Source of the DNA: Coxiella-like endosymbiont | GTDB taxonomy: Bacteria > Pseudomonadota > Gammaproteobacteria > Coxiellales > Coxiellaceae | Direction of reading: 5' to 3' | DNA length: 64,000 nucleotides | NCBI RefSeq assembly: GCF_030643785.1 | Contig: NZ_CP094378.1 | Span: 1,178,001-1,242,000, forward strand | In this document: positions 42,986-55,035 of the stretch, piece by piece | Layout: each line of letters begins with the position of its first letter | Numbering within the stretch: the stretch's first letter is position 1 | Notes under the pieces: generated by a model | Told to the model about the DNA's origin: nothing | The model's input: only the letters and a program-made list of their open reading frames with translations | Databases searched by the model: none | Translations under genes and position numbers: made by a program

Positions 42986-43311
42986 GCCTTATTAACTTTT
43001 CCATCTTACTAATAAGATAGTATACATACCAGAAAAATATCTGTCATTTCCTGGATTGTAAGTCTTCTGTTAGGATCGGAATCCGTCATAGACTTAATCA
43101 TTAGATTTAGTTGCTGATACTTATCTGCATAGCCTAAATCGCAATCTTTCAAAATCGCTCTTAGCAAAAAACTATCCTGAGTTTCAGACAAACCAAAATC
43201 TAAAACTAAAACTTCTTTTCTTTCAAGGTCGAATAAAATATTCGATGGATTTAAATCTCTATGTCGGATACCTTTTTATCATGAATTTCCGATATTTCTT
43301 TTCATTACTTT

Positions 43312-43345
43312 GTAGGCGATTAACAAACGTAGGCGATTAACAAAC
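43312..43345. repeat. 17-bp tandem duplication in kinase relic
   Basis: gtaggcgattaacaaac occurs twice, perfectly, just upstream (in coding sense) of the HRD motif. Confidence 0.9.
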
Positions 43346-43365
43346 GACTACAGATATTTAAATCT

Positions 43366-43385
43366 ATTTAAATCCAGTTCTGCTG
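43366..43385. repeat. 10-bp tandem duplication
   Basis: atttaaatct followed by atttaaatcc (one mismatch). Confidence 0.6.
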
Positions 43386-43575
43386 TTTTTCAAGATTTTT
43401 TAAGCGTAACTTCTTGAAATTTATCCATAGCATATTATATTAAGCTTTTTTACCCGTTTTTGTTTTTCTAATTCGAGAAAGTTAGTACCCCTTACGTGAG
43501 CTTTCTAATTTTTTGGCTTTTACAACCATGTCCATTTTAGACACTTGCACGACTTCACGTTTGTCATCTAATGTT

Positions 43576-43603
43576 AAACTATAATAGGCAAACTATAATA
43601 GGC
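43576..43603. repeat. 14-bp tandem duplication
   Basis: aaactataataggc occurs twice, perfectly, in the kinase relic. Confidence 0.9.
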
Positions 43604-45120
43604 TTGTGGGTAGGTTTATCAAAATACCCACCTCTAAAAAGTTGTCTTTATCTACCACTAAAGCTTTTCCATCCTGGAAAACAATATAAACCGTAATTAA
43701 ATAAAATACGCCGTTCTTTCCATTTCTAGGCTATCGAACAAATCTTGCCCACTTTAAATTTTTTCTTTGCATATTGCTGCACGATTTAGTAGAGAATTTT
43801 TTACATTCTTCTATTATACCAGCGTCCTTAATCAAGGAGTGCAAGGAATAGTCATAATATAGTTTATCAATTTTTTGATTTTCCCAAAATTGTATAGCTA
43901 TTGTTTTATCTCCTTTTGGTTAGTTTATTTGGAAAAATATTTCACTGATACCGTCTGGGAAGACATTTCCTTCTGATCAGATTTTTGTTTTTCAACACTA
44001 GTTTTCCCGCCAGCAATATCCTTAGAAGTTGCTACAAACAATCCGAATTGATTTTTTAGCCAACTAGATTTTTGAGCAACTCGCGGTTCCATCTCCGTAA
44101 CTTCATCTATAAGTACACCGTAGACAGAAGACTATGTAGACTGCCATTCGGAAATTGTTCTCCTGATTTTATCTGATCGCCTTCAACCGAAGTTTAAGAA
44201 CCTGATGATTTCTCTTTTCCATTTTTTCCCTTCGAAAAATCTAGCTCCTCTTCCCGATCAGACCAGTCATCTGAACTCTCATTTTCTAATCCTTTTTCTA
44301 ATTCAGAGTCACTTAATTCCATAACCATACGTCTTACTAATATTAATGCCACACATCATTCGATTGTGGTTCCTCTTTTGATTTCTCTGGTATCTCAAAT
44401 TTTTTCAATTTGTTTTTGGCATCTAAAATTGTTTTTAGGTCGAGTTCATCAGAAACAGAGGAAGTTTTTTATTTATCTTTCTCTAGAATTTTTTTTAATT
44501 CCACTTTACTAAGAATCAGCCAGACTAAAATTACCTACTTTAGGCGTCTGCTGCAATTAATTGTTTTGGTTTTCAACGGTGTGATTTTTCCTTTAGCGGA
44601 AATAGTGGAAGCACTGTAGTAGTGGTAGCGACGGTAGCGCTGACGAAGTTAGTGGCAATGTATTTGATGCAGAGGAAGACCGAATCTGACGTTCCAAAGA
44701 CGATAAAGCGGAGGAGGCACTTGGAGTTCTAATTTTTGCAAAACAGACCATTTATTGGCCGATATGATCGCATGTACAATCAAATCAGGCTCTCCATTAC
44801 CTCATTTGAGAATATTTTAAAGCTTTTTATTATCTAATCCTTTCTGATGATTTAAAATTCGCTCAATTTCAATTTTATATTCAGTGCGGGAAAGCTTAGA
44901 AAATTCAAACCTATTCGCAACTAAAATAAGACAATGACACGACCAATCGTTTCCTTGGTTAACTCCTCACTAATATCTTTAAGATTATTAGCATCTAGAG
45001 CAACTTCAATTAATTTTTTGACTAAATCTTTTGAAGATTTACTAACTCTAATAAAAAATTGCTTTTATGAGTATCTGGTGAAAACATCTTTTTAGACATA
45101 AGAACTAAAAAGCAATCGCT

Positions 45121-46004
45121 TCTTTTATTCGGCTATACCCTGGATTTCTGCTATCACGATAGTATGTCAAGAAATTGAAATAACCAACGATATCACTTCT
45201 TAGTATTTCATCAGCCTCATTATTCATATATTTAGATTTATATATTTAGTAAAACGTAACAGACTATTTATTTTTTCTGTCAAGTATCCTTTAGATATAT
45301 TAAAAAATAAATCTATTTGCTTTGATACATATCTATCCATAAAAAAAATTATTTATATAATTTAGCAAAAAAATAAATTTTGTATGAGAATATATAAAAA
45401 ATTATCAAAAAATATAAAATTCTCTATTTTTTCGTATGTATCCTCTTTAGATTCCATTTTCTCATAATTGATCTCTATAATTTGATTATAAACATACGAA
45501 ATATCTTCAAAAAAATTTTTTAGTTCTATAAAATTTTATTTTCTTTTCCTTTAATGCATTATAACCTATTAGCACTTCTTCTTTTTTTATATTAATTTTT
45601 TTATATTAAACCACAACGAAATTTACTTCTCCTCTATTAATTTAGAAATTAAATATATTCATTTTTAAATTTAGCTTGCATGATATAAAAATTTATATTA
45701 ATATTAAAATAATTTTTTCTTAATAATTTTATTTTTTCATAAAGTTATTTGAAAATTTGTAAAATGTATTTTCTTTAAATATTTATCTTTTTATAAAAGA
45801 TACTTGGATCGAAATGCAACCATTTTAACTAGATGAAATTGGTTAATTAAGCGAGGTGCTGGACGAAAATATCTCTACTTTTCTATTCTTATCGGATAGA
45901 AATTTAAAAAATTTTTCAATAGAATCGATAATTGAAAATTAATAAGTCAGTATTTTATATAAAAATTATTTTTATATAATAAAATATCAAAAATAATTTT
46001 TTTG
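45121..46004. other. Extremely AT-rich stretch without recognised genes
   Basis: Almost 900 bases composed nearly entirely of A and T from about 45200 on (long runs such as atatataaaaaattatc). No open frame of note, no family recognised, one 14-bp tandem duplication at 45582. It lies downstream of ligA and upstream of the kinase relic (both on the minus strand). Composition is far from that of the surrounding genes, as expected for the most decayed DNA. Confidence 0.55.
45582..45609. repeat. 14-bp tandem duplication
   Basis: tttttttatattaa occurs twice, perfectly, in the AT-rich stretch. Confidence 0.8.
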
Positions 46005-48064
<2,060 letters not shown>

Positions 48065-48776
48065 CTATACTTTAACTGATGTATTTTCTTCAAAAAATTC
48101 TGTACCTGTATTGGGATTCTTCAAAATAACGAATCCGAGTTCGGATTTGGACAACTTTATCCATATTTACAAGCTTCCGCTCTTCATCCCACACTTCACC
48201 ACCCAAATCTTCGCTTAACTCCAATTCCGTTTCTAACATATACTATCAAAAGCCGTCATTGGGTTTGGCACACGCTTTAATAAAAGAAATAACACCAAAC
48301 CAGGACAAGAAAAACTACCCATTTTAGACAATTCAAATGTTCCTGGTTTATTTACCGATGCTAAATTAAATAATATCTGACCTCGCCCGGTTTTCATTTC
48401 ATGTCGATAAAAAATATTTTTCTCACCATACCGCAAGTCGGCTGCCAATAAAAGGCCTGCAATAATTCATACCCATTATAAGAATATTCTGGAGGCGCCA
48501 TTAGGTAGAGAGTCACAATGTTGGCAATATCATTAGAGCTTGTTGGCTTTCCCAAAGTACCATTCGCATTTTCTATTTTAATTTCAGTCTTCTTTCTAGC
48601 AGGCAAACCTAAAGTATCGTCTATATCGATTTCCGTCTTGCCATTTTGAAAATCTCCCGAGAGCAATGATTCTCGACGGTAACTCCGACGATCTCTACCA
48701 ACCATCTTCGCTGACGAATCCACAGAATCCAACATCCCCCTATCAACAGAAATATTAAAAATAAAATGAACCACAT
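48065..48776 (-). pseudogene. zipA: Cell division protein ZipA, degraded
   Basis: Membrane-anchored FtsZ-binding protein. The start ATG 48776 gives the membrane helix MWFILFLIFLLIGGCW and ILWIRQRR; the frame then shifts to MVGRDRRSYRRESLL and GDFQNGKTEIDIDD. FtsZ-binding domain: NIVTLYLMAPPEYSYNGYELLQA, then a second shift at four A on the plus strand (48450-48453; five would give QAFLLAADLRYGEKNIFYRHE), LASVNKPGTFELSKMGSFSCPGL, and a third change after AFDS before LETELELSEDLGGEVWDEE. It ends with a TAG at 48065-48067 directly at the ligA start. Gene order smc-zipA-ligA is the usual one. Three lesions make it a pseudogene. Confidence 0.9.
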
Positions 48777-48793
48777 AAAATTTATCTACCTTT

Positions 48794-51700
48794 CTAAGCC
48801 ACCTCCACCATCCGAATAGCCTCCTTTATATCGACGGAAACGATACGTGAAACACCTGGCTCATGCATGGTGACACCAATCAGATAATCGGCCATTTCTA
48901 TGGTTACTTTGTTATGGCTAATTACTAAAAATTGTACCTCTTTTGACATCTCTTTAACCAACTGGCAGAAGCGCCAAACATTAATATCATCTAACGGTGC
49001 ATCCACCTCATCTAAAATGCAAAAGGGTGCCGGATTTAGCTGAAATAAAGAAAAGATCAAAGCAACAGCGGTTAATGCTTTTTCACCCCCGGATAACATA
49101 TGGATAGTAACATTTCGTTTCCCAGGTGGTTGCGCACGAACAATAACACCTGTAGTTAATAGATTAGCATCCGTCATTTCCAACGCTGCACAACCCCCAC
49201 CGAAAATGTGTGGAAATAATGATTGAAATTGCTGATTAACTCGACCATAAGTTTCTTGAAACTTAGCACGCGTTTCACGATCGATTTTATGAATGGCATT
49301 TTTTAAAATTTCTAAAGCTTCTGTTAAATCTGCATGTTGTTTATCCAAGTAGATTTTTCTTTCATTAATATTTTCATATTCTTCAATAGCTGCTAAATTG
49401 ATTGGACCCATTTGTTGAATACACTCCACTACATGATCGAGTTTTTCTTGCCAAGTATTAATTGCAGCTTCTTCAGGTAACTCGCGTATCAATTGCTCAT
49501 AATTAAATGCGTTTTTATTTAATTGTTCTTGAATAGTAGTTTGACGCACACTTACCGTTTGCCGTTGTATCCGACACTCCTCTAATTGAGCTTGAGTTTC
49601 ATTGAGTGCTTTTTGCGTGGCGGAACGTTCGCTTTCAAGATGACGTAAAGTTTGATTAATTTCTTCTAAATTTTCCTCCACTTCACGAAATTTTCTTTCA
49701 ATAGTCAATCGTTTATCCAATTGTGCTTGTAATTCTTGATTCAATGCTTCTAAAGATTTGTCTCCTCCTGATAAGTACTGAGATAATGTTTCCCGCCGCT
49801 CTGTCAATTGCTTTAATTGTCGTTGATCTCGCACAATGGTTTTTTTTAATAAATTCAATTGATCCTCATTGCTCGCTAAACGAAGTTCTAATTCGTCAGC
49901 CTCTTTACGTTTTTGATGATCTTCTTCTCGGCGCTCAACTAATGCTTGTTTATAATGATCGCGTTCCTGCAATAATTCCTCACGCCAGGTGATCAATTGT
50001 TGTTTCGAATCGCTCAAGGAGTGAGCTTTGGTTTTGATGAATTCTAATTCCCTTTGGTATTCGATTATTTTCTGCTCACAATCGCTTAACGATTCTTTCA
50101 GGTGAAGCTGTCGCTGTTGAGCATCCTCCAACCTCGCCCTTTTAGCACCCAAGGTGGTTTTTATTGTCGTCACTTCTGAACTTAATTCTTGATAAAGCCG
50201 AACCAATGATTCACGATGTGCTTCTTGCTGAATTAATTTTTGTTCGCCTTCCTTCAAAAATGTTTCTTGGTCCTTACATTTTTCCTGTTGCTTAATAATG
50301 TGGCTTTTCAATTGTTTCAACTCTTTCTCTCGGACCAAAAATCCGTTTTGTGCATCCTGCATTTTAGAAATACGGATCCAGTTCGGCCCTAACCATATCC
50401 CCTCACGGGTTATCACAGATTCATTATTTTGCAATGAAGACTGCAATTGCTGAGCTTCCTCTAAAGAATCAGCAATATAAATCCCCGCCAACCAATGCTG
50501 AAAAGGCCAATCGCTATTTATTTGGCTGGAAAGGGTTGCTTTATTGTTGTCCTGAGACGGTTCTGCAGATATTGTACTTCGATCCATGAGAGTGAGCCTA
50601 CCCGCAGAGAGTTCAGTCACAGGAGAAATAAATGCTTCCAATAAATCCACACAAACTGTATCAAAATATCCGCCCAATACAGTTTCTACACCAATTTCCC
50701 ACCCAGAATTTACTGTTAAGTTTTGACCTAATCGGGGGTTCTCTTTTAAATTTTGACGGGAAAGCCATTCATTGACACCTTCGTTAGTGTTGTCTCCTAA
50801 GGCCGATTTTTGCAAAGCCTCTAACGAAGCCGCACGCGCTTCCATAGCTTGTAAAGCCTGATACGAGGTTTGCAATTTCGCACGCAACACCTTATTCACT
50901 TCTCGTTGGAGTGCAATTTCGTTAGCAAAGGTTTGTAACTGAGCTTGGGTTTCTTTGAGGTTTTTGCTTAGCATTGCCGAGTGATCTTCCAAAAGAGAAA
51001 TTTCACTATGCAGCTCCTCAAGCTGTAACTGATTCAAATTCTGCTGAAATTGCTGACGGCGTTTTCCTAATTCAGTTAACTGTTGCTCGCAATGCTCTTT
51101 TTTCGTGTGCATCACTTCAAACTGACTAGCTATTTGTGACGTCTCAGCTTGGAAAGCCTCCCATATTTCTTGCCACCGATTCATATTCGTTTCCATCTCT
51201 GCTAAGGCCTGCGCAGCAGTAATTACAATGGTTTTAATAGTGGATGATTGAGGCTTTAAGCGCTCTAGTTCTGCTTCCAACTTAGTGATCTGTTCTTCAC
51301 ATTCTGAAGTATTGTTTTGCAATTCTTCCCAAACATCTTCATTTTCTTCTAATTCCGTTTGCCACCGCTGATTTTTTTCTTGCATATCTTTAATGCGTTG
51401 TTCTAAACGGGCAATATCGGCTCCTAATCCGTAATATTCTTTCTGAACTTCCTGATGTTTTTCATTTATTTCTGCTAATTGTACTCGTATTTTTTCTATT
51501 TCGGTTTCGATACGATGTTGATCACTTTGCTTTTCCTCTCGCAATGTGTGTTGTCGATCAATCATTTGGTCAAATTCTAAAATTTTATGGTTCAATCCTT
51601 GCGATTGTAATGCTTTAATTTGGGCGCTTAATAAGCGTTCCTCTTTTTTATAAAGTTTATAACGCTCTGCAGCATTCGCTTGTCGCTTCAAATGACGCAA

Positions 51701-52312
51701 TTGCTTAGCCAATTCCTCACAAATGTCATTGACTCGACCTAAATTTTCTTGAGTGTGGCACATCCGATTTTCTGTTTCGCGGCGACGTTCTTTATATTTG
51801 GAGATCCCTGCAGCTTCTTCGATATGCGCCCGCAATTCTTCAGGCTTTGCTTCGACAAGATTGGATATCATTCCTTGTTCGATAATGGCGTAGCTCCGAG
51901 CCCCAAGACCCGTTCCTAAAAAGATGTCCACCACGTCGCGTCGGCGTACATGCATTCCATTGACAAAATAATCGGATTGTCCACCGCGCTCTACTTCTCG
52001 CCGAATGGCGATTTCAGCGTATTGGGCATATGCTCCCCCTACTCGACCATCACTATTCTCAAAATGAAGTTCAATAGAAGCCTTCCCCACCGGTTTACGT
52101 GATGTAGTGCCATTAAAAATAACATCGCTCATAGACTGTCCTCGCAACTGTTTCGCTGAGGTTTCACCAATGACACAACGAATTGCATCCACCACATTCG
52201 ATTTACCACATCCATTAGGTCCCACAATGGCACTCATGGCACCACGAATGGGAATTAAAGTAGGATCAACGAATGATTTAAATCCTGCTAGTTTAATTGT
52301 CTTTAAGTACAT
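48794..52312 (-). CDS. smc: Chromosome segregation protein SMC
   Basis: Condensin ATPase of 1172 residues. N-terminal Walker A GPNGCGKSNVVDAIRCVIGE (about 32-51), R-loop and head, two long coiled coils (about 170-500 and 660-1010) rich in E, Q, K and L, a hinge between them (about 510-650, with VETVLGGYFDTVCVDLLEAF), the signature LSGGEKALTAVALIFSLF and Walker B FCILDEVDAPLDD near the C-terminus. Continuous over 3.5 kb, including an A run of eight (plus-strand T 49840-49847) that stays in frame. First gene of the smc-zipA-ligA row. Intact. Confidence 0.95.
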   Translation of the reverse strand: MYLKTIKLAGFKSFVDPTLIPIRGAMSAIVGPNGCGKSNVVDAIRCVIGETSAKQLRGQSMSDVIFNGTTSRKPVGKASIELHFENSDGRVGGAYAQYAEIAIRREVERGGQSDYFVNGMHVRRRDVVDIFLGTGLGARSYAIIEQGMISNLVEAKPEELRAHIEEAAGISKYKERRRETENRMCHTQENLGRVNDICEELAKQLRHLKRQANAAERYKLYKKEERLLSAQIKALQSQGLNHKILEFDQMIDRQHTLREEKQSDQHRIETEIEKIRVQLAEINEKHQEVQKEYYGLGADIARLEQRIKDMQEKNQRWQTELEENEDVWEELQNNTSECEEQITKLEAELERLKPQSSTIKTIVITAAQALAEMETNMNRWQEIWEAFQAETSQIASQFEVMHTKKEHCEQQLTELGKRRQQFQQNLNQLQLEELHSEISLLEDHSAMLSKNLKETQAQLQTFANEIALQREVNKVLRAKLQTSYQALQAMEARAASLEALQKSALGDNTNEGVNEWLSRQNLKENPRLGQNLTVNSGWEIGVETVLGGYFDTVCVDLLEAFISPVTELSAGRLTLMDRSTISAEPSQDNNKATLSSQINSDWPFQHWLAGIYIADSLEEAQQLQSSLQNNESVITREGIWLGPNWIRISKMQDAQNGFLVREKELKQLKSHIIKQQEKCKDQETFLKEGEQKLIQQEAHRESLVRLYQELSSEVTTIKTTLGAKRARLEDAQQRQLHLKESLSDCEQKIIEYQRELEFIKTKAHSLSDSKQQLITWREELLQERDHYKQALVERREEDHQKRKEADELELRLASNEDQLNLLKKTIVRDQRQLKQLTERRETLSQYLSGGDKSLEALNQELQAQLDKRLTIERKFREVEENLEEINQTLRHLESERSATQKALNETQAQLEECRIQRQTVSVRQTTIQEQLNKNAFNYEQLIRELPEEAAINTWQEKLDHVVECIQQMGPINLAAIEEYENINERKIYLDKQHADLTEALEILKNAIHKIDRETRAKFQETYGRVNQQFQSLFPHIFGGGCAALEMTDANLLTTGVIVRAQPPGKRNVTIHMLSGGEKALTAVALIFSLFQLNPAPFCILDEVDAPLDDINVWRFCQLVKEMSKEVQFLVISHNKVTIEMADYLIGVTMHEPGVSRIVSVDIKEAIRMVEVA

Positions 52313-52385
52313 GATTAATTATCAATTTTTCCTATTAAAAATTGATTCTAGTCTACAGAAATCAGACAAGAGAACAAAGCGCAAA

Positions 52386-52406
52386 GCCCCCCTAGGTCTA
52401 GGGGGC
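52386..52406 (-). terminator. GC-rich hairpin, terminator after the POT transporter gene
   Basis: CCCCCTAG (52388-52395) and CTAGGGGG (52398-52405) form an 8-bp stem with a two-base loop. Read on the minus strand it is followed by CTTTGCGCTTTGTTCTC, a T-rich tail. It lies 56 bases behind the transporter stop and before smc. Confidence 0.6.
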
Positions 52407-52461
52407 CGCCTTGTAGGGAAAAAATGTCCCAGCTAATAGGCTTTATTATTCACTAATTCCG

Positions 52462-53958
52462 CTAACTCATTTTCCGATAAGCATCCGCCACTTGCCCACC
52501 ACTTACCTGTCGGTCATTCCCCGTTAGTTTCTTAAGAAGAGGTACTAAAGTAAACATGGCCAGTGAAATAGCAACCGTTATTAAACCAATTTTTATGAAT
52601 AAGTGGTTATAAATAGGCAATGATAAATAAGGATTTGTGGAAATATTTGCAGGAATACTGGCGATGCTAGCCACTTTGCCTGCAATGATGCTAGCGACGG
52701 AAGCACACAGAAACCAAAGGCCCATAGTGAATCCCATAAATCGTTGTGGCACATAGCGGGCCGCCAAGGACAAACCAAGAGCACTTACCAAAAGTTCTCC
52801 CGTACTTTGCAACCAATAGGAAAAAACTAACCACATACCCGAAATTACCCCGTGGTGATTGAAGAGAGAACCCAATGGCAAGCATAAGAAGGCTAATCCA
52901 GCTAAGAGCGTTCCTAATGAAAACTTAGCTGGTAATGATAAATCTCGATTATGTTTATGCCATCCCTGGTAAAACCAAGCCATTACTGGGCTCATTACCA
53001 TTACCCAAAATGAATTGAGCATTTGAAATTGAGCCGGTTGAATCGGAATACTTAGTATTGAGTGATGAACATTGCGCAAAGCAAATAATGACAACGACGT
53101 TGGCATTTGGAAATATAATACGAAAAAAACAACACCTTGAGCGAATAAAATTATAAATAAAAACATTCCTTTTCGTTCTTCCGGCGCTGCTTTAGCAATT
53201 AACCTCATATAAGAGAAGAGTAAAGTGATAGTCCCACCCAAAAGAAGCCAAGACACCATTTGATAATGATTTAATAAAAAATTGCTCCCGACGATTAACG
53301 CCGCTGTTCCCAATAAAACATAGCCAAAATAATTCCAGCGCATAGGCTTTTGGTCAGGGTTAGATCCGACGCCAACTACAGTCTTCCGCATAAAAAGAAA
53401 GTTTAAAATAGCAAGGATCATTCCAGCACAACAAACAGAAAAAGCCACATGCCAACCAAAAATTTTATTTAAAATGGGGGTGAGATTCATTGAAATGGCT
53501 CCACCGATATTAATGGCCATGTAATATAAGGTAAAACCACTATCTAGATTATGAGGTGTCTCCTCGTAAACTTTTGAGAGTAAACTGGAAGGATTGGCTT
53601 TGAAGAGCCCTACCCCTACTGCAATAAAAGCTAAGGGAAGTGCAAGATGATGGCTGGAAATTGCTGGTAAGGACAATAATAAATAGCCCAGCGCTAAAAC
53701 TACTGCACCTAATAAAATCGTCCGTTTAGTTCCTAATACTTTATCACCAATATATCCGCCTAAACAGGGAAGTAAAAAAACTAAGGCACTAAAAGCAGCA
53801 AAAAGGAAATCAGCATGACTATCTTTATAACCCAATCGTTGGACCATGTATAAAACGAGTAGCGCTTGTACACCATAGAATCCAAATCGTTCCCAGATTT
53901 CGATGAAAAAGATGAGATAAAAAGGTTTAGGTTGCGCAGTCAAAGACCGAACTGACAT
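52462..53958 (-). CDS. Proton-dependent oligopeptide transporter (POT/PTR family)
   Basis: Inner-membrane peptide:proton symporter of 498 residues with about 12-14 spans. Family signatures: FFIEIWERFGFYGVQALLVLYM at the start (the ExxERFxYY-type motif), ADFLFAAFSALVFLLPCLGGYIGD, the PTR2 signature region FKANPSSLLSKVYEE...DSGFTLYYMAINIGG and the end helix with QSTGELLVSALGLS. Substrates are di- and tripeptides by family knowledge. Intact; a host-dependent bacterium would use it for amino acid supply. A GC hairpin follows its stop. Confidence 0.92.
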   Translation of the reverse strand: MSVRSLTAQPKPFYLIFFIEIWERFGFYGVQALLVLYMVQRLGYKDSHADFLFAAFSALVFLLPCLGGYIGDKVLGTKRTILLGAVVLALGYLLLSLPAISSHHLALPLAFIAVGVGLFKANPSSLLSKVYEETPHNLDSGFTLYYMAINIGGAISMNLTPILNKIFGWHVAFSVCCAGMILAILNFLFMRKTVVGVGSNPDQKPMRWNYFGYVLLGTAALIVGSNFLLNHYQMVSWLLLGGTITLLFSYMRLIAKAAPEERKGMFLFIILFAQGVVFFVLYFQMPTSLSLFALRNVHHSILSIPIQPAQFQMLNSFWVMVMSPVMAWFYQGWHKHNRDLSLPAKFSLGTLLAGLAFLCLPLGSLFNHHGVISGMWLVFSYWLQSTGELLVSALGLSLAARYVPQRFMGFTMGLWFLCASVASIIAGKVASIASIPANISTNPYLSLPIYNHLFIKIGLITVAISLAMFTLVPLLKKLTGNDRQVSGGQVADAYRKMS

Positions 53959-54238
53959 GAGTACTCCTCGTAGTAGTGGATCACAATTTTTCCACTATAT
54001 ACGGATTTCCCAAAAAATCCAATAAAACAATTAAAAAATAAAGAATTTTTAGGCTCTTACCTGTACCTGAATCTCTCGTTTCACAGTTCTTAGAGATTTT
54101 TACCCAGGGATGTAATCTCTGTATTGGTTTAGGTAACTGTTTTAGAATTTAGGTAGCTCGAATTGCCAAAGGTTGTCTTTGAGCTTCGGCTCAACGTATC
54201 CAAAGCAGTGCAAGCATCAGTATCGCGCACAGTTGCAA

Positions 54239-54262
54239 TCTCATAAAAGATCTCATAAAAGA
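54239..54262. repeat. 12-bp tandem duplication
   Basis: tctcataaaaga occurs twice, perfectly. Confidence 0.85.
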
Positions 54263-54334
54263 TTGCTGCGCAGCTATGACTTCTCGACTACGAGAACAAA
54301 CCCCCCGACTACTAGAAAAAAGAGAGGAGAATTC

Positions 54335-54370
54335 CAATTTCAAGAGCTATAACAATTTCAAGATCTATAA
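54335..54370. repeat. 18-bp tandem duplication
   Basis: caatttcaagagctataa followed by caatttcaagatctataa (one mismatch). Confidence 0.88.
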
Positions 54371-54572
54371 AAAAGCATTTATTTCGGGTCATAGCACTAT
54401 CCCTCTCCTTTATGTTCATCGGCTTATTGCGCAAAATCCATTTTGCGACAAAAACATCAAAGAATGCAACTATTCTTGAAAACACCCTCAACTCAATGAC
54501 GATAAAAAAACCGCCGTCCAAAAGAATAGCGGGCAGGTTTGGGGAAATAAATTTATATCGAAACGATCTTTC

Positions 54573-54698
54573 TTAATTAAGACATATAGTATGGATATTA
54601 CAACGACTGGTTAGCCGTATAACGACTTGGGAGAGAATTCCCCTGCATAATAAGCCCGCAAAGATAATTACGACAATACTAGCAAGTGCTTTTCTCAT
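54573..54698 (-). CDS. Candidate small membrane or exported peptide (41 aa)
   Basis: ATG 54698 is preceded by AAGGATCTTTTT, a good ribosome binding site at the right distance. The peptide begins MRKALASIVVIIFAGLLCRG, i.e. a charged start and a hydrophobic core like a signal peptide or a single membrane span, possibly with a lipobox-like LLCR. It continues ILSQVVIRLTSRCN and ends IHTICLN. No family recognised. The ribosome binding site and the first 20 codons look real; the short C-terminal part may be the product of decay. Confidence 0.4.
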   Translation of the reverse strand: MRKALASIVVIIFAGLLCRGILSQVVIRLTSRCNIHTICLN

Positions 54699-55035
54699 AA
54701 AAAGATCCTTCGTAATTGTTTATTTTAAGTTCACCTTTGATATCTGATTTGCGCGGTTTACATCTTATAAAAACATATTTTTCTGAAACTAAAGCGAATT
54801 TCTATATTAACTCAGAATTTAAAGATAAAAAGACCCTTCCCTTAATGGAGAACGGAAATTCCCTACAATATGAATTTAGAGAAACATTATCATAAAATTA
54901 TTTTTCAATGGGTTACATGGTAAATTATTCTTATTTGTTGGTGCGTATGCAAAAAAATAACAATATCTCTCTAATTTTTCAGAAATAACTTAAACTCTCC
55001 CTTAAGAGAGACATTCAATAAAAGATGAGTCGAAT

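Larger units (their letters stand above)
42990..45120 (-). pseudogene. Eukaryotic-like protein kinase relic (effector-like), degraded
   Basis: On the minus strand, around 43195-43275, the catalytic core of a Ser/Thr kinase reads RHRDLNPSNILFDLERK and VLVLDFGLSETQDSF: the HRD-x4-N and DFG motifs are complete. Before it is LLIAYKVMKEIS-like sequence and after it the C-lobe YQQLNLMIKSMTDSDPNRRLTIQEMTDIF (43036-43120). Upstream pieces (ALVVDKDNFLEVG, YYSLTLDDKREVVQVSKMDM, 43530-43670) and a charged, possibly coiled-coil section (LDLKTILDAKNKLKKFEIPEKSKEE, about 44370-44445) suggest one long protein with several stops and shifts. Secreted kinases of this kind are known in Coxiella and Legionella; effector status here is inference. 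Confidence 0.6.
53959..55035. other. Mostly empty stretch between the POT gene and rseP
   Basis: About 1.1 kb with one short candidate gene (54573-54698) and two tandem duplications (54239, 54335). No known family is recognisable in the rest; frames are broken. The A/T-rich sequence near 54700-55020 contains nothing I can name. Confidence 0.45.

Noticed and set aside
44410-44619. Plus-strand open frame of 69 codons
   Set aside because: Low-complexity antisense of the charged section of the kinase relic; no start context or family.
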